A stretch of 64,000 nucleotides of DNA from Halobaculum magnesiiphilum (GTDB taxonomy: Archaea > Halobacteriota > Halobacteria > Halobacteriales > Haloferacaceae), in contig NZ_CP081958.1 of assembly GCF_019823105.1 (NCBI RefSeq), forward strand, positions 620,001 to 684,000, read 5' to 3'. A program made the position numbers and the translations under genes. The notes under the pieces were generated by a model, which was not told where the DNA came from, ran no database searches, and saw only the letters and a program-made list of their open reading frames with translations. Below are positions 8,662 through 17,988 of the stretch, one piece after another (positions within the stretch are counted from its first letter, which is position 1; each line of letters starts with the position of its first letter).

Positions 8662-9279
8662 ATGAACCCCGACGAGGTCCGCGACGACTGGGCCGAGCGC
8701 GAGGGAGAGTTCTCCCCGCGCTACTACGCCGAAAAGGGCCCCGACGACACGAGCGACGCCCTCCTGTCCGCCATCGAGTTCTATGTCGGCACCGACGCCC
8801 GGGTGCTCGAACTCGGCTGCGGCTCCGGTCGACACCTCGAACACCTCCGCCGCAACGGCTTCGACCGGCTCACGGGCGTCGACATCAACGACGAGTCGTT
8901 CGACGTGATGGCCGAGTACTTCCCCGACCTCGCGGAGTCGGGCGAGTTCCACACGGGCGCCATCGAGGACCTGCTCCCCGAGTTCGAGGACGACGCCTTC
9001 GACGCCGTCTATTCGGTCGAGACGCTCCAGCACGTCCACCCCGAGGACACCTGGGTGTTCGAGGAGGTCGTCCGCGTCGCCTCCGACCTGCTCGTGACGG
9101 TGGAAAACGAGGGCAACGGAGCACAACGGGGCCGCGAGGGCACCGAGGTGAGCTACGTCAACGACGAGTTCCCGCTGTATCACCGCAACTGGAAGGACGT
9201 GTTCTCCCAGTTGGGCGGCGTGCAGGTCGTGAAGGAGCCGACGAAGCGGGACACGGTCCGGGCGTTCAAACTCGCGTAG
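8662..9279 (+). CDS. Class I SAM-dependent methyltransferase
   Basis: A 205-residue methyltransferase with the SAM-binding motif LELGCGSGRHLEHL near residues 50-63, followed by TGVDINDESFDVM and the motif-IV-like region FDAVYSVETLQHVHP. The short C-terminal half ends with a conserved-looking FPLYHRNWKDVFSQLG. The acceptor substrate cannot be inferred. The gene starts 69 bases after the SDR and could be in the same unit. It is followed by a cluster of palindromic repeats. Confidence 0.75.
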   Translation: MNPDEVRDDWAEREGEFSPRYYAEKGPDDTSDALLSAIEFYVGTDARVLELGCGSGRHLEHLRRNGFDRLTGVDINDESFDVMAEYFPDLAESGEFHTGAIEDLLPEFEDDAFDAVYSVETLQHVHPEDTWVFEEVVRVASDLLVTVENEGNGAQRGREGTEVSYVNDEFPLYHRNWKDVFSQLGGVQVVKEPTKRDTVRAFKLA

Positions 9280-9311
9280 GGGGCTCGGATCGAGGGCGGC
9301 TCGCGTTCTAC

Positions 9312-9465
9312 CGGTCGGTCCCGCTTTCTTACTGGGCGGCTCGCCACAGGGAGCTCGCCGCCGCTGCGCCGAGACGCTCGCTCCGCTCGCGTCTCGCTTA
9401 CTGGGCGGAGCGGCACAAGGACCGCTCCGCCGTCATGCCGGGACCTCCCTACGGTCGGTCCCGCT
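9312..9465. repeat. Palindromic repeat cluster flanked by 14-bp direct repeats
   Basis: Between two copies of CGGTCGGTCCCGCT (9312-9325 and 9452-9465) lie three stem-loops. The first is an imperfect GGCGGC/GCCGCC stem at 9335-9362. The second is CGAGACGC/GCGTCTCG at 9370-9396. The third is a perfect 10-bp stem, GGCGGAGCGG/CCGCTCCGCC, at 9404-9431 with an 8-base loop. Each outer stem is preceded by TTACTGGGCGG. The right copy of the direct repeat ends at the stop codon of the fatty-acid oxidation gene. It resembles a haloarchaeal REP- or MITE-like element and may also act as a two-sided terminator. Confidence 0.6.
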
Positions 9466-11444
9466 CACTTCCCCTCGAATTCCGGCTCCTCGTCGGACAT
9501 GAACGCCATCACGCCCTCCATGAGGTCGTCGGTGTTCATCAGCTGACCGAACGCCTGCGCCTCGATCTCCAGCCCGGCGTCGGTGTCGTCGCGCCCGGCG
9601 AGCATCGCGCGCTTCGTGTAGCGCTGGGCGACCGGCGGACCGCCGGCCAGATCCTGCGCCAGCTCCATCGCGCGTTCCTCCAGCTCGTCGTTCGCGACGA
9701 CCTCGTTGAGGAAGCCGTAGTCGGCCATCTCCTCGGCGTCGTAGCGCTCGGCGGTGAAGATGATCTCCTTGGCGCGCCCCTCGCCGACGATGTGGCGCAG
9801 GCGCTGGGTGCCGCCCCAGCCCGGCAGGAGGCCGAGGTTGTGCTCGGGCTGGCCCAGCTCCGAGCGCTCGGAGGCGACGCGCAGGTCCGCACAGGTGGCG
9901 AACTCCATCCCGCCGCCGAGGCAGAAGCCGTCGATGCCGGCGACGACCGGGAGGTCCGAGGACTCGAACTTCCCGAACGTCGACTGCCCCTTCCGGGACA
10001 GCTCGACCGCGTGCAGCGGGTCGCCGCCGCCGGCGGCCATGCTCTGCACGTCGGCGCCGGCGGAGAAGGCGCGCTCGCCCTCGCCGGTGACAAGCACCGC
10101 GCGCACGTCGTCGTCGGCCTCCAGCTCGTCGATGGCGACGCCGAGCTCGTCGAGCAGCTCGCCGGAGATCGTGTTCATCCGGTGGGGGCGGTCGAGGACG
10201 ATGTGGCCGACGCGCCCCTCGCGCTCGATGCGGATCGTCTCGAAGTCGACCGTGCCCTCGGCGGCGGTGTCGTCACTGCCGTAGAAGCCGTGACCCTCGT
10301 CCACGAGGTCGCGGAGGAAGTCGACCGCCTCGTACCGCTCGGCGCCCGTCTCCTCGTGGCGCTCGTCGAGCGTCTCGAGCAGCGCGTCGAGGCCGACCGA
10401 GTCGGCCATCTTCGCGGGCCCGTCGGGGAAGCCGGCGCCCAGCTTCACCGCCTGGTCGATGTCGCCGGCGTCGGCCACGTCGTTGCCGATCAGGCCGGCG
10501 ACCTCGTTCGCCATGACCGCGAGCAGGGCGCGCTTGACGCCCTCGTCGGCCTCGTCGGAGGGCACCTCCGCGCCCGGGCCGTCCTCGTAGTCGTAGAAGC
10601 CCTTCCCGGTCTTCTTCCCGAGGTTCTCGTTGTCGACCTTCTCGACGAGGAGCGGGCACGGCTCGTAGGCGTCGCCGAGCACCTCGTGCATGTACTCCAG
10701 CACGTGGACGCCCACGTCGATGCCGACCTGATCGGCCAGCTCGAAGCTCCCCATCGGGAGCCCCATGTCGTACTTCGTCGTGGAGTCGACCGCCTCGATT
10801 GTCGCCTCGCCCTCGTGGACGAGCCACGCCGCCTCGTTCATCAGCGGGACGAGCACGCGGTTGACGATGAACCCGGGCGAGTCCTTGCGGACCCGGACGG
10901 GCGTCTTGCCCATCCGCTCGGCCACGTCCTCGACCAGGTCCATCGTTTCCCCGGACGTGTGGGCGCCGGAAATGACCTCGACGAGCTGCATGCGCACCGG
11001 CGGGTTGAAGAAGTGCATCCCGCAGAAGCGCTCCTCGCGCTCGGTCACCTCCGATAGCTCCGTGATCGAGAGGCTGGAGGTGTTCGACGCGAAGACGGCG
11101 CGGTCGGGCGCGTGCTCCTCGACCTCGGCGTACACGTCCTTCTTGATGTCCATCTTCTCGGGCACCGCCTCGATCACGAGGTCCGCGTCGGCGACGGCGT
11201 CCTCGACGGGGACGACCGGCGTCACCCGATCGAGGGCGGCGTCGGCCTCCTCCTCGGAGATCTGGTCCTTCTCGGCGAGCTTGCCGAGCGACCACTCGAT
11301 CTGGTCGTAGCCGTTCTGGACGAACTCCTCGTTGATATCCCGCAGGTTCACGTCGTACCCGGCGAGCGCGGCGACCTCCGCGATACCGTGGCCCATGTTT
11401 CCGGCGCCCAATACCGCGACCGTGTCTACGTCATCAACGTCCAT
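9465..11444 (-). CDS. 3-hydroxyacyl-CoA dehydrogenase / enoyl-CoA hydratase fusion
   Basis: A 659-residue bifunctional beta-oxidation enzyme. Residues 1-300 form the NAD-binding 3-hydroxyacyl-CoA dehydrogenase domain (VLGAGNMGHGIAEV at 11-24; MHFFNPPVRMQLVEVI). A C-terminal dehydrogenase repeat (GKKTGKGFYDYEDG) lies up to about 385. From about 395 there is an enoyl-CoA hydratase/crotonase domain (AFSAGADVQSMA, GFCLGGGMEFATCADL, PGWGGTQRL). The domain order is the reverse of bacterial FadB. In-frame codons before MDVDDVDTV are not conserved-looking. It is divergent from the glycosylase gene. Confidence 0.9.
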   Translation of the reverse strand: MDVDDVDTVAVLGAGNMGHGIAEVAALAGYDVNLRDINEEFVQNGYDQIEWSLGKLAEKDQISEEEADAALDRVTPVVPVEDAVADADLVIEAVPEKMDIKKDVYAEVEEHAPDRAVFASNTSSLSITELSEVTEREERFCGMHFFNPPVRMQLVEVISGAHTSGETMDLVEDVAERMGKTPVRVRKDSPGFIVNRVLVPLMNEAAWLVHEGEATIEAVDSTTKYDMGLPMGSFELADQVGIDVGVHVLEYMHEVLGDAYEPCPLLVEKVDNENLGKKTGKGFYDYEDGPGAEVPSDEADEGVKRALLAVMANEVAGLIGNDVADAGDIDQAVKLGAGFPDGPAKMADSVGLDALLETLDERHEETGAERYEAVDFLRDLVDEGHGFYGSDDTAAEGTVDFETIRIEREGRVGHIVLDRPHRMNTISGELLDELGVAIDELEADDDVRAVLVTGEGERAFSAGADVQSMAAGGGDPLHAVELSRKGQSTFGKFESSDLPVVAGIDGFCLGGGMEFATCADLRVASERSELGQPEHNLGLLPGWGGTQRLRHIVGEGRAKEIIFTAERYDAEEMADYGFLNEVVANDELEERAMELAQDLAGGPPVAQRYTKRAMLAGRDDTDAGLEIEAQAFGQLMNTDDLMEGVMAFMSDEEPEFEGK

Positions 11445-11612
11445 GTGACTCGCCTCGAAGTCCCCCCGATTCAACGTTTCCCTCCGTCGCGACGGGAACA
11501 CGACACCAGTTTTCCGGAGTTGCTCGCTCCGCCTCGAATCGCCTCTCGACTCCCCCATATCCTCCCCCCGATCCCCGAAAGCCGTTTCTCGCCCGCGCCC
11601 CCACCACGGGGT

Positions 11613-12272
11613 ATGCCAGTGGATGCGGACGCCGACGCGTTCGACGAGCTCGACCCGAGCGACCGCGAGGCGCTCTCGGCGCTGCGCGACGACGACCTGC
11701 TCGGTCCGGTGATCGACCGACACGGACCGCTCACGATCGAACCCGCCGCCGATCCGTTCGAGCGACTCGTCGTGTCGATCCTCCGCCAGCAGGTGTCGAT
11801 GGCGTCCGCGAAGGCGACGCGCGAGCGCCTGTTCGACGCCGTCGAGGTGACGCCCGCGGGCCTGCTCGCGGCCGAGGAGGCGACGCTGAAGGACGCGGGG
11901 CTTTCCCGACAGAAGACGCGGTACGTGCGCAACGTCGCCGAGGCGTTCGCCGACAACGACTGGGACCACGAGGCGTTCGCCGCGATGAGCGACGACGAGG
12001 TCCGCCAGGAGTTGACCGCGATCACCGGCGTCGGCGAGTGGACCGCGAACATGCAGTTATTATTCACCCTCGGTCGTCCGGACGTGTTCCCCGTCGGCGA
12101 CCTCGGGATCCGGAAGGGGATGGAGGAGCTGTACGGCCGGGAGATGAGCCGCGGGGAGATGGTCGAGGCGGCCGAGCGGTGGGCGCCGTACCGCAGCTAC
12201 GCGTCGCTGTACCTGTGGCGCGCGAAGGAGGACATCGCCGCCGGCGTCGACGAGGTCGTCGGCGACGAGTAG
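11613..12272 (+). CDS. DNA-3-methyladenine glycosylase (HhH-GPD, AlkA type)
   Basis: A 219-residue base-excision repair glycosylase of the helix-hairpin-helix-GPD superfamily, AlkA branch, which removes alkylated purines. The HhH is seen as LTAITGVGEWTANMQLL near residues 134-150, followed by the catalytic aspartate in FPVGDLGIRKG near residue 163. The N-terminal part carries FERLVVSILRQQVSMASA. No iron-sulfur cysteines are present, which fits AlkA rather than endonuclease III. A long open frame upstream is antisense to the dehydrogenase gene and is not part of the protein. Confidence 0.88.
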   Translation: MPVDADADAFDELDPSDREALSALRDDDLLGPVIDRHGPLTIEPAADPFERLVVSILRQQVSMASAKATRERLFDAVEVTPAGLLAAEEATLKDAGLSRQKTRYVRNVAEAFADNDWDHEAFAAMSDDEVRQELTAITGVGEWTANMQLLFTLGRPDVFPVGDLGIRKGMEELYGREMSRGEMVEAAERWAPYRSYASLYLWRAKEDIAAGVDEVVGDE

Positions 12273-12374
12273 GGGACGGGACGGGACGGCGAGCGTCCGC
12301 ACCGACGTTCCCCAGGAACCGCGTCGCCACTCGGCGATAACTGAACTCGAGAGAGCGAGAAGCGGCGAGCCGAC

Positions 12375-12983
12375 TTACAGCTCGACCGCGCTCTTCTGTC
12401 CGAGCGACTCGGGCACCGTGAAACGGATGCTCGTCGTCGCGCCGGCCATCGTGTTGATCTTGATCGTCACTTCGTCGCCCTCGGTGAGTTCGTCGCCGCC
12501 GGTGAACTCGCTCACGTCGAACACGAGGTTCAGGCGGTCGTCGGCGTCGTTGAGGACGTTATCGGAGTTGTCGGCGTCCTTCACCGCGACGTAGGAGAAC
12601 TCGTCGCCGCTGGGAGCACCCCCGTCGCTGTAGTTCGAGGTCGTCGACGTCAGCTGGTAGGTCCCGCTGGAGCCGATCCACGACACCGTCGCGTTCTGGA
12701 TATCTATCTCGCCGGCGCCGGGTGCCTGCGTCACCGTCACGTTCACGAGATCGATCTTGCCGGCGTCGGTCACGTTCCCGACGGTGGCGACCTCCTGCAC
12801 GCGGTCGCTGACCTGCTTACTGCTCTGTTGACCCGTTTCCTGCGACTTGCTCTGGAGGAAGCCGGCGGTGTTGATCAGGACGCCGGCGGCGATCGCCGCC
12901 ACCAGCACCATCGCGATGAACACGATGAGCGTCCCGATCCCGACCTGCCCGCGCTCTTCCTCGTCCGTGATGAATTCGAACAT
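12375..12983 (-). CDS. Archaellin (archaeal flagellin)
   Basis: A 202-residue prearchaellin. The N-terminus has the class III signal: charged leader ending EEER, then [20 protein letters not shown]. Prepilin peptidase would cut after Arg11. The following hydrophobic helix builds the filament core. The outer domain holds four N-glycosylation sequons (GNVT, VNVT, QNAT, SNYS), consistent with a glycosylated filament. No other archaellum gene (flaCDEFGHIJ) is nearby, so this is a lone copy, perhaps an alternative filament subunit. Its promoter carries a 12-bp palindrome. Confidence 0.92.
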   Translation of the reverse strand: MFEFITDEEERGQVGIGTLIVFIAMVLVAAIAAGVLINTAGFLQSKSQETGQQSSKQVSDRVQEVATVGNVTDAGKIDLVNVTVTQAPGAGEIDIQNATVSWIGSSGTYQLTSTTSNYSDGGAPSGDEFSYVAVKDADNSDNVLNDADDRLNLVFDVSEFTGGDELTEGDEVTIKINTMAGATTSIRFTVPESLGQKSAVEL

Positions 12984-13017
12984 TGTGTCTCGTTCCGACC
13001 CGTCCGCGACGGCGGAT

Positions 13018-13058
13018 CGGGTATACCCGGATCGGCGCCGAGCGCGTTGATATACCTT
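13018..13058 (-). promoter_or_regulatory. Archaellin promoter with palindrome
   Basis: Upstream of the archaellin ATG lies a TATA-like GGTATATCAA (read on the minus strand, 13047-13056) and, about 25 bases closer, a perfect 12-bp palindrome CGGGTATACCCG at 13018-13029. The palindrome would sit at the transcription start, a plausible operator position. Factor binding is inference. Confidence 0.4.
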
Positions 13059-13232
13059 CGCCGCCGAGTTTCAGCGTCGATAACGGGACGGGCCACGTCG
13101 TCGCCACTGCGGTCGGGAAGCGTCGAATGAACGGAAAACGGGAATGAACGGAAAACTGGATGCCGAACGGGCGCGCCTCGCGGGCGGGATCGGTCGGTCC
13201 GGTCAGGAAGACGCGAACCGCGTGGATCGGGA

Positions 13233-13436
13233 TTACTCGTCGTCGGCGTCGTCGTCGCCGTCGTCCTTCATCGTCTGGAGCTGTGAGACCAGGTCGTCGG
13301 TGGAGGCGCCCGCCTCGAAGCTCGCCTCGCCCTCGTGTTCGTTCTCGTGGGCGTCGACGGTCGAACCGTCGCCCGCGTCGCCGCCGTCGTTCTGTTGACG
13401 CTCCTGCTCGGATTCATCGTAGCTCCCGAAGCCCAT
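13233..13436 (-). CDS. Small acidic haloarchaeal protein (DUF5786-like)
   Basis: A 67-residue very acidic protein starting MGFGSYDESEQERQQ and ending DDGDDDADDE. The start motif resembles, from memory, the small haloarchaeal family DUF5786, whose function is unknown. It lacks cysteines and membrane segments. A helical stretch (STDDLVSQLQTMKDD) is the only predicted structure. The start was chosen at the conserved MGFGSYDES. An upstream ATG would add 27 unrelated residues. The same strand continues with the RimK-type gene upstream, 86 bases away. Confidence 0.75.
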   Translation of the reverse strand: MGFGSYDESEQERQQNDGGDAGDGSTVDAHENEHEGEASFEAGASTDDLVSQLQTMKDDGDDDADDE

Positions 13437-13522
13437 ACCCCACAGTGGTGAGCCGAGAGGGATAAGCGACCCGGCCTGTCGGGCGAGTGTGAGTCGCTGC
13501 CGCATTACTCCTCGCAACCTTC

Positions 13523-14881
13523 CTACTCCTCGCTTCCCTCTTCTTCTTCCTCGTCGCTCTCGGGGTCACGACCCTCGTCGGCGCGGCGCTGCACGTCGAC
13601 GCGGTAATGCTGGAGGATGTCGCGTCCGAGGAGCACGGGGTACTCCATGTGCGAGCGGTCCTCCACGCTAGCCGTGACGGTGTGCTGCTCGCCGCCGATG
13701 CCGACGACGAGGTCGACGACCGGGCGGGCCTTTCCCGACTTCACGGAGCCGGACTTGATCCGGGTCATGCTCTTGATCGGGCCGGCACCGATCTCGGCGG
13801 CGAGCTTCGTGTCGATCGACGAGCGCGTCGCGCCGGTGTCGGACTTGGCGAACGCCTGGGTCGACCCCTGCGTGCCGGCCACGTGGACCTCCTCGATGTA
13901 GCCGATGAGCGTGGTCTGGCCGTCGTTGATCCGGCGCTGCGGCGGCATGCACGACGGCGTCGAGTCGTCGAGCACCGCCGACAGCTCGGCGACGCTGTCG
14001 TCGTCGACGGCGCCGCCGCCGCGCTCGATCGCCAGCCGAGCGATGTGGGGAGCCGGCGAGCGGCCGCTCGCCTTGAACAGCCCCTTGAACCCGGCGGTGG
14101 GGTTGACCTCCAGTACGTACCACCCGTCGTACCCCTGGACGAGGTCGACGCCGGCGTAGTCGAGGCCGATCGTCTCGGTCGCGTCGAGCGCCATCTCCCG
14201 GACCTCCTCGTCGAGGGTCTCGGTCGCGTCCTCCACGTCGCCGCCGAGCGCGACGTTGGTCCGCCAGTCTCCCTCCGGCGCGTAGCGGTTCATCGCGGCG
14301 ACGACCTCGCCGCCGACGACGTACACGCGGGTGTCGTGGTGTCGCGCGTCGTCGCGGTCGATGAGGTCCTGGAGGAACGCCTGTCTGTTCCCGACCATCG
14401 GGTTGACCGGCTCGTCGAGGGGGATCTTCCAGGTGCCGCCGCCGTGGGTGCCGATCGCGGTCTTGTACACGCCCTCCTCGCCGAAGCGGGCGCGGCCCTC
14501 GTTGAGGCGGTCGTTCGACAGCGCCAGCAGCGCGTCCGGAACGCGGACGCCGGCCTCAGCGAGCGCGACGGCGGAGGCGAACTTGTGCATCGCCGTGAGC
14601 ACCGCCGACGGGTCGTTGAGGACCGGTCGCGCGCGGCCGAACGTGTGGGCGAGGCCGAGCCCCTCGGCCGGCTGTTCGATGTTCGACAGCAGCATCCGGT
14701 TGGCGATCACGTCGACCTCCGGCTCGATCGTGACCTCGCCGTCCTCGATGCTGACGGCCGCGTTTTCGCGACGGAGCCACACGGGCTCGTGACCGAGCGC
14801 CTCGATCGCGTTACAGATCGCCTTCGTCTCCTTGCTCGTGTGCAGCGAGAGTACGCCGACGCGTACCGGATCTCCACTCAT
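13523..14881 (-). CDS. RimK-type ATP-grasp ligase fused to RimB-like retropepsin domain
   Basis: A 452-residue two-domain protein. Residues 1-290 are a RimK/LysX-type ATP-grasp ligase, which adds glutamate-like residues to protein or carrier ends. Seen are MLLSNIEQPAEGLGLAHTFG, YKTAIGTHGGGTWKI and a metal/ATP site in GWYVLEVNPTAGFKGL. Residues about 315-430 match the family once called ATP-dependent zinc protease (RimB-like), a retropepsin-type fold with the DTGA active-site motif near residue 347 (KSDTGATRSSID) and VLLGRDIL. The tail is acidic. Ligase plus protease in one chain suggests addition and removal of the same modification. The deacylase-like gene is divergent, 153 bases away. Confidence 0.85.
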   Translation of the reverse strand: MSGDPVRVGVLSLHTSKETKAICNAIEALGHEPVWLRRENAAVSIEDGEVTIEPEVDVIANRMLLSNIEQPAEGLGLAHTFGRARPVLNDPSAVLTAMHKFASAVALAEAGVRVPDALLALSNDRLNEGRARFGEEGVYKTAIGTHGGGTWKIPLDEPVNPMVGNRQAFLQDLIDRDDARHHDTRVYVVGGEVVAAMNRYAPEGDWRTNVALGGDVEDATETLDEEVREMALDATETIGLDYAGVDLVQGYDGWYVLEVNPTAGFKGLFKASGRSPAPHIARLAIERGGGAVDDDSVAELSAVLDDSTPSCMPPQRRINDGQTTLIGYIEEVHVAGTQGSTQAFAKSDTGATRSSIDTKLAAEIGAGPIKSMTRIKSGSVKSGKARPVVDLVVGIGGEQHTVTASVEDRSHMEYPVLLGRDILQHYRVDVQRRADEGRDPESDEEEEEGSEE

Positions 14882-15034
14882 ACAAACTGACTCGGCGGCG
14901 GCGTCAAATGTGTCCCGGTCGGCCGAACGGCGTGCGAGTCGAGTGCACGCACCGCCGTCGACACGTTGCCGGGCTGTCGACCCGTCTGGCGGCCGACGCG
15001 GTAGTTTATCACGCTCGGTCGCACACCGGCGATC

Positions 15035-16057
15035 ATGACCGACGCCGACGCCTTCACGTACAACGGGGGCCGGGTGGACCCGGGGGAGCGACAGAACATC
15101 CGGTTCGTGGTGTCGGAGACGTACCTCGGCGACCCGGTTCGGATCCCGGTGACGATCATCAACGGCGAGCGGCCGGGGGCGACGGCGTTCCTCTCGGCGG
15201 CAGCCCACGGCGACGAGCTCAACGGCATCGAGGTCGTCAGGGAGGTCGCCCACGAGTGGGACCTCTCGGAGCTGTGGGGGACGCTCATCTGCCTACCCGT
15301 GTTGAACGTCCCCGGGTTCCTCGCCCAACAGCGCTACCTTCCGGTGTACGATCGGGACCTGAACCGCTCGTTCCCCGGCTCGTCAGACTCGACGAGCGCC
15401 AAGCGGATGGCCGCGCGCATCTACACGAACTTCATCGAGCCGTGCGACTTCGGCCTCGACTTCCACACGTCGACGCGGGGGCGGACGAACATGATCCACG
15501 CCCGCGCAGACATGGGCGATTCCGACGCCGCCCGCCTCGCCCGCGCGTACGGGACGAACGTCATCATCGACAGCGAGGGCGCCTCCGGGATGTTACGGAC
15601 GGAGGCGGTGACCGACGGCATTGCGGCGATCACCGTCGAGATGGGCGAGGCACACCGCTTCCAGCGGGCGCTCATCGACGAGGCGCTCTCCGGGGTTCGA
15701 TCCGTGTTCGCCGAGTACGGCATGCTCGAGGCCGAGCAGGTTCGCTGGCCCGGCTGGCGGACCGTGATCACCGAGGAACGCGAGAAGACGTGGCTCCGGG
15801 CCGACGCCGGCGGGATGGTCGACATGCACTTCGAACGAGGGTCGCTGGTCCACGAGGGCGACACGGTCTGTACCATCACGAACCCGTTCAAGGACGACAA
15901 CGTCGCCGTCGAGGCGCCCTTCACCGGACTCCTCGTCGGGATCCTCGAGAACCCGGTCGTGTACCCCGGGAACCCGCTGTGTCACCTCGTCGAACTCGAC
16001 GAGCGAACCCGGCGGGTGGTCGAACTCGACCAGAGTCCGTCCGGGACGGTGGCGTAA
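15035..16057 (+). CDS. Succinylglutamate desuccinylase/aspartoacylase family deacylase
   Basis: A 340-residue zinc carboxypeptidase-like deacylase (AstE/AspA family). Zinc ligands are visible as H58 and E61 in AAAHGDELNG and a third histidine near residue 143 in GLDFHTSTRGR. The catalytic glutamate is likely in TVEMGEAHRF. The C-terminal domain is beta-rich (EGDTVCTITNPF; APFTGLLVGILENP) and resembles a lipoyl-like fold. In bacteria such deacylases often sit beside RimK and RimB-like genes. Here it is divergent from their fusion, which supports a shared pathway. Substrate unknown. Confidence 0.85.
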   Translation: MTDADAFTYNGGRVDPGERQNIRFVVSETYLGDPVRIPVTIINGERPGATAFLSAAAHGDELNGIEVVREVAHEWDLSELWGTLICLPVLNVPGFLAQQRYLPVYDRDLNRSFPGSSDSTSAKRMAARIYTNFIEPCDFGLDFHTSTRGRTNMIHARADMGDSDAARLARAYGTNVIIDSEGASGMLRTEAVTDGIAAITVEMGEAHRFQRALIDEALSGVRSVFAEYGMLEAEQVRWPGWRTVITEEREKTWLRADAGGMVDMHFERGSLVHEGDTVCTITNPFKDDNVAVEAPFTGLLVGILENPVVYPGNPLCHLVELDERTRRVVELDQSPSGTVA

Positions 16058-16069
16058 CCGACCGCCCGT

Positions 16070-17017
16070 TCACTCGACGACGCGCAGGTCGGGAGCGACG
16101 ACGACGCTGCTCCCTCCGTCCGGCGGCTCGAAGGCGACGGTCCCGTCCTCCCGCGGGGAGGCAGACCACGCGAGGAACCCGCCGAACCGCCGCCAAGCGG
16201 CCTCGCCGGCGGCGATCCGTTCGGCGGGTTCACTCCGCTGCTCGGGACGGGCGTCGATCCCGTCGGCTCCGGGGTTCCCGAACAGCGGGTGGGTCACGCG
16301 CCCCCTGCCGCACGTCTCGCAGACGACCTCCGCGAGGACGGGATACGCGGCGTGACAGTCGGGACAGATCCCGTCGCGATCGTGGTCGAGACACTGCCTG
16401 AGTCGACCGTCGACGACGCCCCCGCACTCCAGACAGACGCCGTCGACCATGGGTCGCAGCCGGCGTTCGAACACTCGGTGTGCCCGCCGGAACAGCGGGG
16501 TCGGATCGAGCTGTTCGACGACCGTCGGCGGAAGGACGATCCCCGTGATCGTCCCCGCGGGGCACTCTCCGGCGCCGAAGAGCCCCTCGCAGGCCGAACA
16601 GCAGGTGAACAGGTGGTGGTCGGCGTAGATCACGTGCACGTCGCCGCCGCAGCGGGGACACCGCGCGTCGACCGGCTCGGCCTCGAGGTCGGCGTCGCCG
16701 TCGACGATGCCGCGCTCCAGCAGCCGAACCGTCTCGCGGCCCGGTTCGAGCAGCCGGTAGCCGCCCGGGGTCTTCTCGACGAACCGGCCGACCAGCTTCC
16801 CGAGGTGGTAGCCGAACTTCCCGCTGTCGGGCTCCCCGACGGCGCGGCGCAGGTCGCTGTAGGCCATCGGGTCGGTCCGGGGACCAGCACGCTCCTCGTG
16901 GTCGGCGAGCACGCGGAGTATCGACAGCCGGAGGTCGTCGCCGAGAAAGGAGAACGCGTCGACCGCGCGTTCCGTCGAACGATCGGTCACTACCGGGCGT
17001 GCGGTGCACGGCGGCAT
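16070..17017 (-). CDS. Winged-helix protein with zinc-ribbon C-terminus
   Basis: About 315 residues. Residues 15-110 form an ArsR-like winged helix ([48 protein letters not shown]). The rest is cysteine-rich: RCPRCGG, CCSACEG, CLECGG, CPDCHA and CETCGRG form several zinc knuckles. Haloarchaea have many one-component regulators of this plan, and a transcription role is inferred. The start is uncertain: ATG at 17017 is listed, while GTG at 16990 ([13 protein letters not shown]) would remove nine residues and may be the true one. It is divergent from sdhC and could regulate it. Confidence 0.75.
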   Translation of the reverse strand: MPPCTARPVVTDRSTERAVDAFSFLGDDLRLSILRVLADHEERAGPRTDPMAYSDLRRAVGEPDSGKFGYHLGKLVGRFVEKTPGGYRLLEPGRETVRLLERGIVDGDADLEAEPVDARCPRCGGDVHVIYADHHLFTCCSACEGLFGAGECPAGTITGIVLPPTVVEQLDPTPLFRRAHRVFERRLRPMVDGVCLECGGVVDGRLRQCLDHDRDGICPDCHAAYPVLAEVVCETCGRGRVTHPLFGNPGADGIDARPEQRSEPAERIAAGEAAWRRFGGFLAWSASPREDGTVAFEPPDGGSSVVVAPDLRVVE

Positions 17018-17189
17018 AACCTTCACGCCGGCGGACACCTTCGCCGAGCCCTCTGCGATCCGGCGGGTACACGGCGTCTTCGTTCGGTTGGTCGGTCACA
17101 CGAGGGCCCGACGCCGCGGCGATCCGTCGCGCGGGCGTGCGAGTGCGTCACGTAACTACTATACCCCCATAGGACGGAGCCACGGACGT

Positions 17190-17615
17190 ATGAGCCAGTC
17201 GTATGACAGGGGCCTCGTCGAGGACTTCGGTCGGTGGCGGGAGTTCTCGGCGGGGATGTGGGCCTGGGTGTTCCACAAGTTCACGGGCTGGGTGCTCGTG
17301 GGCTACCTGTTCACCCATATCGCCGTGCTGAGTACCGCCATCTCCGCGGCCGGGCAGACGCAGCGGATCGCAGCCGAGAACGACGTGTACACGATGGTCA
17401 TCCAGAACCTCGAGAGCCTGCTGGTCGTCCGCATCCTCGAGGTCGGGCTGCTCGCGGTGGCCGTCTTCCACATCCTCAACGGCTGCCGGCTGCTGCTGGT
17501 CGATCTCGGGATCGGGCTGGAGAGCCAGGACAAGAGCTTCTACGCGTCGCTGGTGCTGACGGGCGCCATCGTCGTGGCGTCGGTGCCGACGTTCCTCTCG
17601 GGGGTGTTCGGCTGA
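17190..17615 (+). CDS. sdhC: Succinate dehydrogenase membrane subunit C (cytochrome b556)
   Basis: A 141-residue membrane anchor of succinate dehydrogenase with three hydrophobic helices ([51 protein letters not shown]). Histidines in FHKFTG, THIAV and VFHILNG are candidates for haem ligands. It opens an sdhC-D-B-A operon in which the stop of sdhC overlaps the ATG of sdhD by one base. An AT-rich box (ACTACTATACC, 17154-17164) about 30 bases before the ATG is the likely promoter. Confidence 0.92.
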   Translation: MSQSYDRGLVEDFGRWREFSAGMWAWVFHKFTGWVLVGYLFTHIAVLSTAISAAGQTQRIAAENDVYTMVIQNLESLLVVRILEVGLLAVAVFHILNGCRLLLVDLGIGLESQDKSFYASLVLTGAIVVASVPTFLSGVFG

Positions 17616-17986
17616 TGGCCGAGCGCTACTCCTCGTTCGAGACGGGCGGGCGCCGGTGGCTGTGGCAGCGCATCACCGCCGCGTTCCTCGTGGTGGTGCT
17701 CGCGTTCCACTTCTTCCTGCTCCACTTCGTCAACCACGCCGACGAGGTGACGTTCCTTGCCTCGAGCGCCCGGATGACGGACCTCACCTACTACTCGCTG
17801 ATGGTGCTGTTCCTCGTCACGGCGACGTTCCACGGCGTCAACGGCGTCTACAACGCCTTGGAGAACCAGGGGCTGACCGGCACGAAGAAGCAGGTCGTCA
17901 AGTACACGCTGATCGCGGCGAGCCTGGTGCTCGTCGTGCAGGGGATCCGCACCGCGAACGCCTGGGCGGGGCTCCCCACCTTCTGA
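17615..17986 (+). CDS. sdhD: Succinate dehydrogenase membrane subunit D
   Basis: A 123-residue second membrane anchor with three helices (AFLVVVLAFHFFLLHFVNH; YYSLMVLFLVTATFHGVNG; TLIAASLVLVVQGIRTANA). HFFLLHFVNH and FHGVNG provide histidines for haem or quinone contact. It overlaps sdhC by one base (TGATG) and is two bases from sdhB, so translation is coupled. Confidence 0.92.
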   Translation: MAERYSSFETGGRRWLWQRITAAFLVVVLAFHFFLLHFVNHADEVTFLASSARMTDLTYYSLMVLFLVTATFHGVNGVYNALENQGLTGTKKQVVKYTLIAASLVLVVQGIRTANAWAGLPTF

Positions 17987-17988
17987 CA

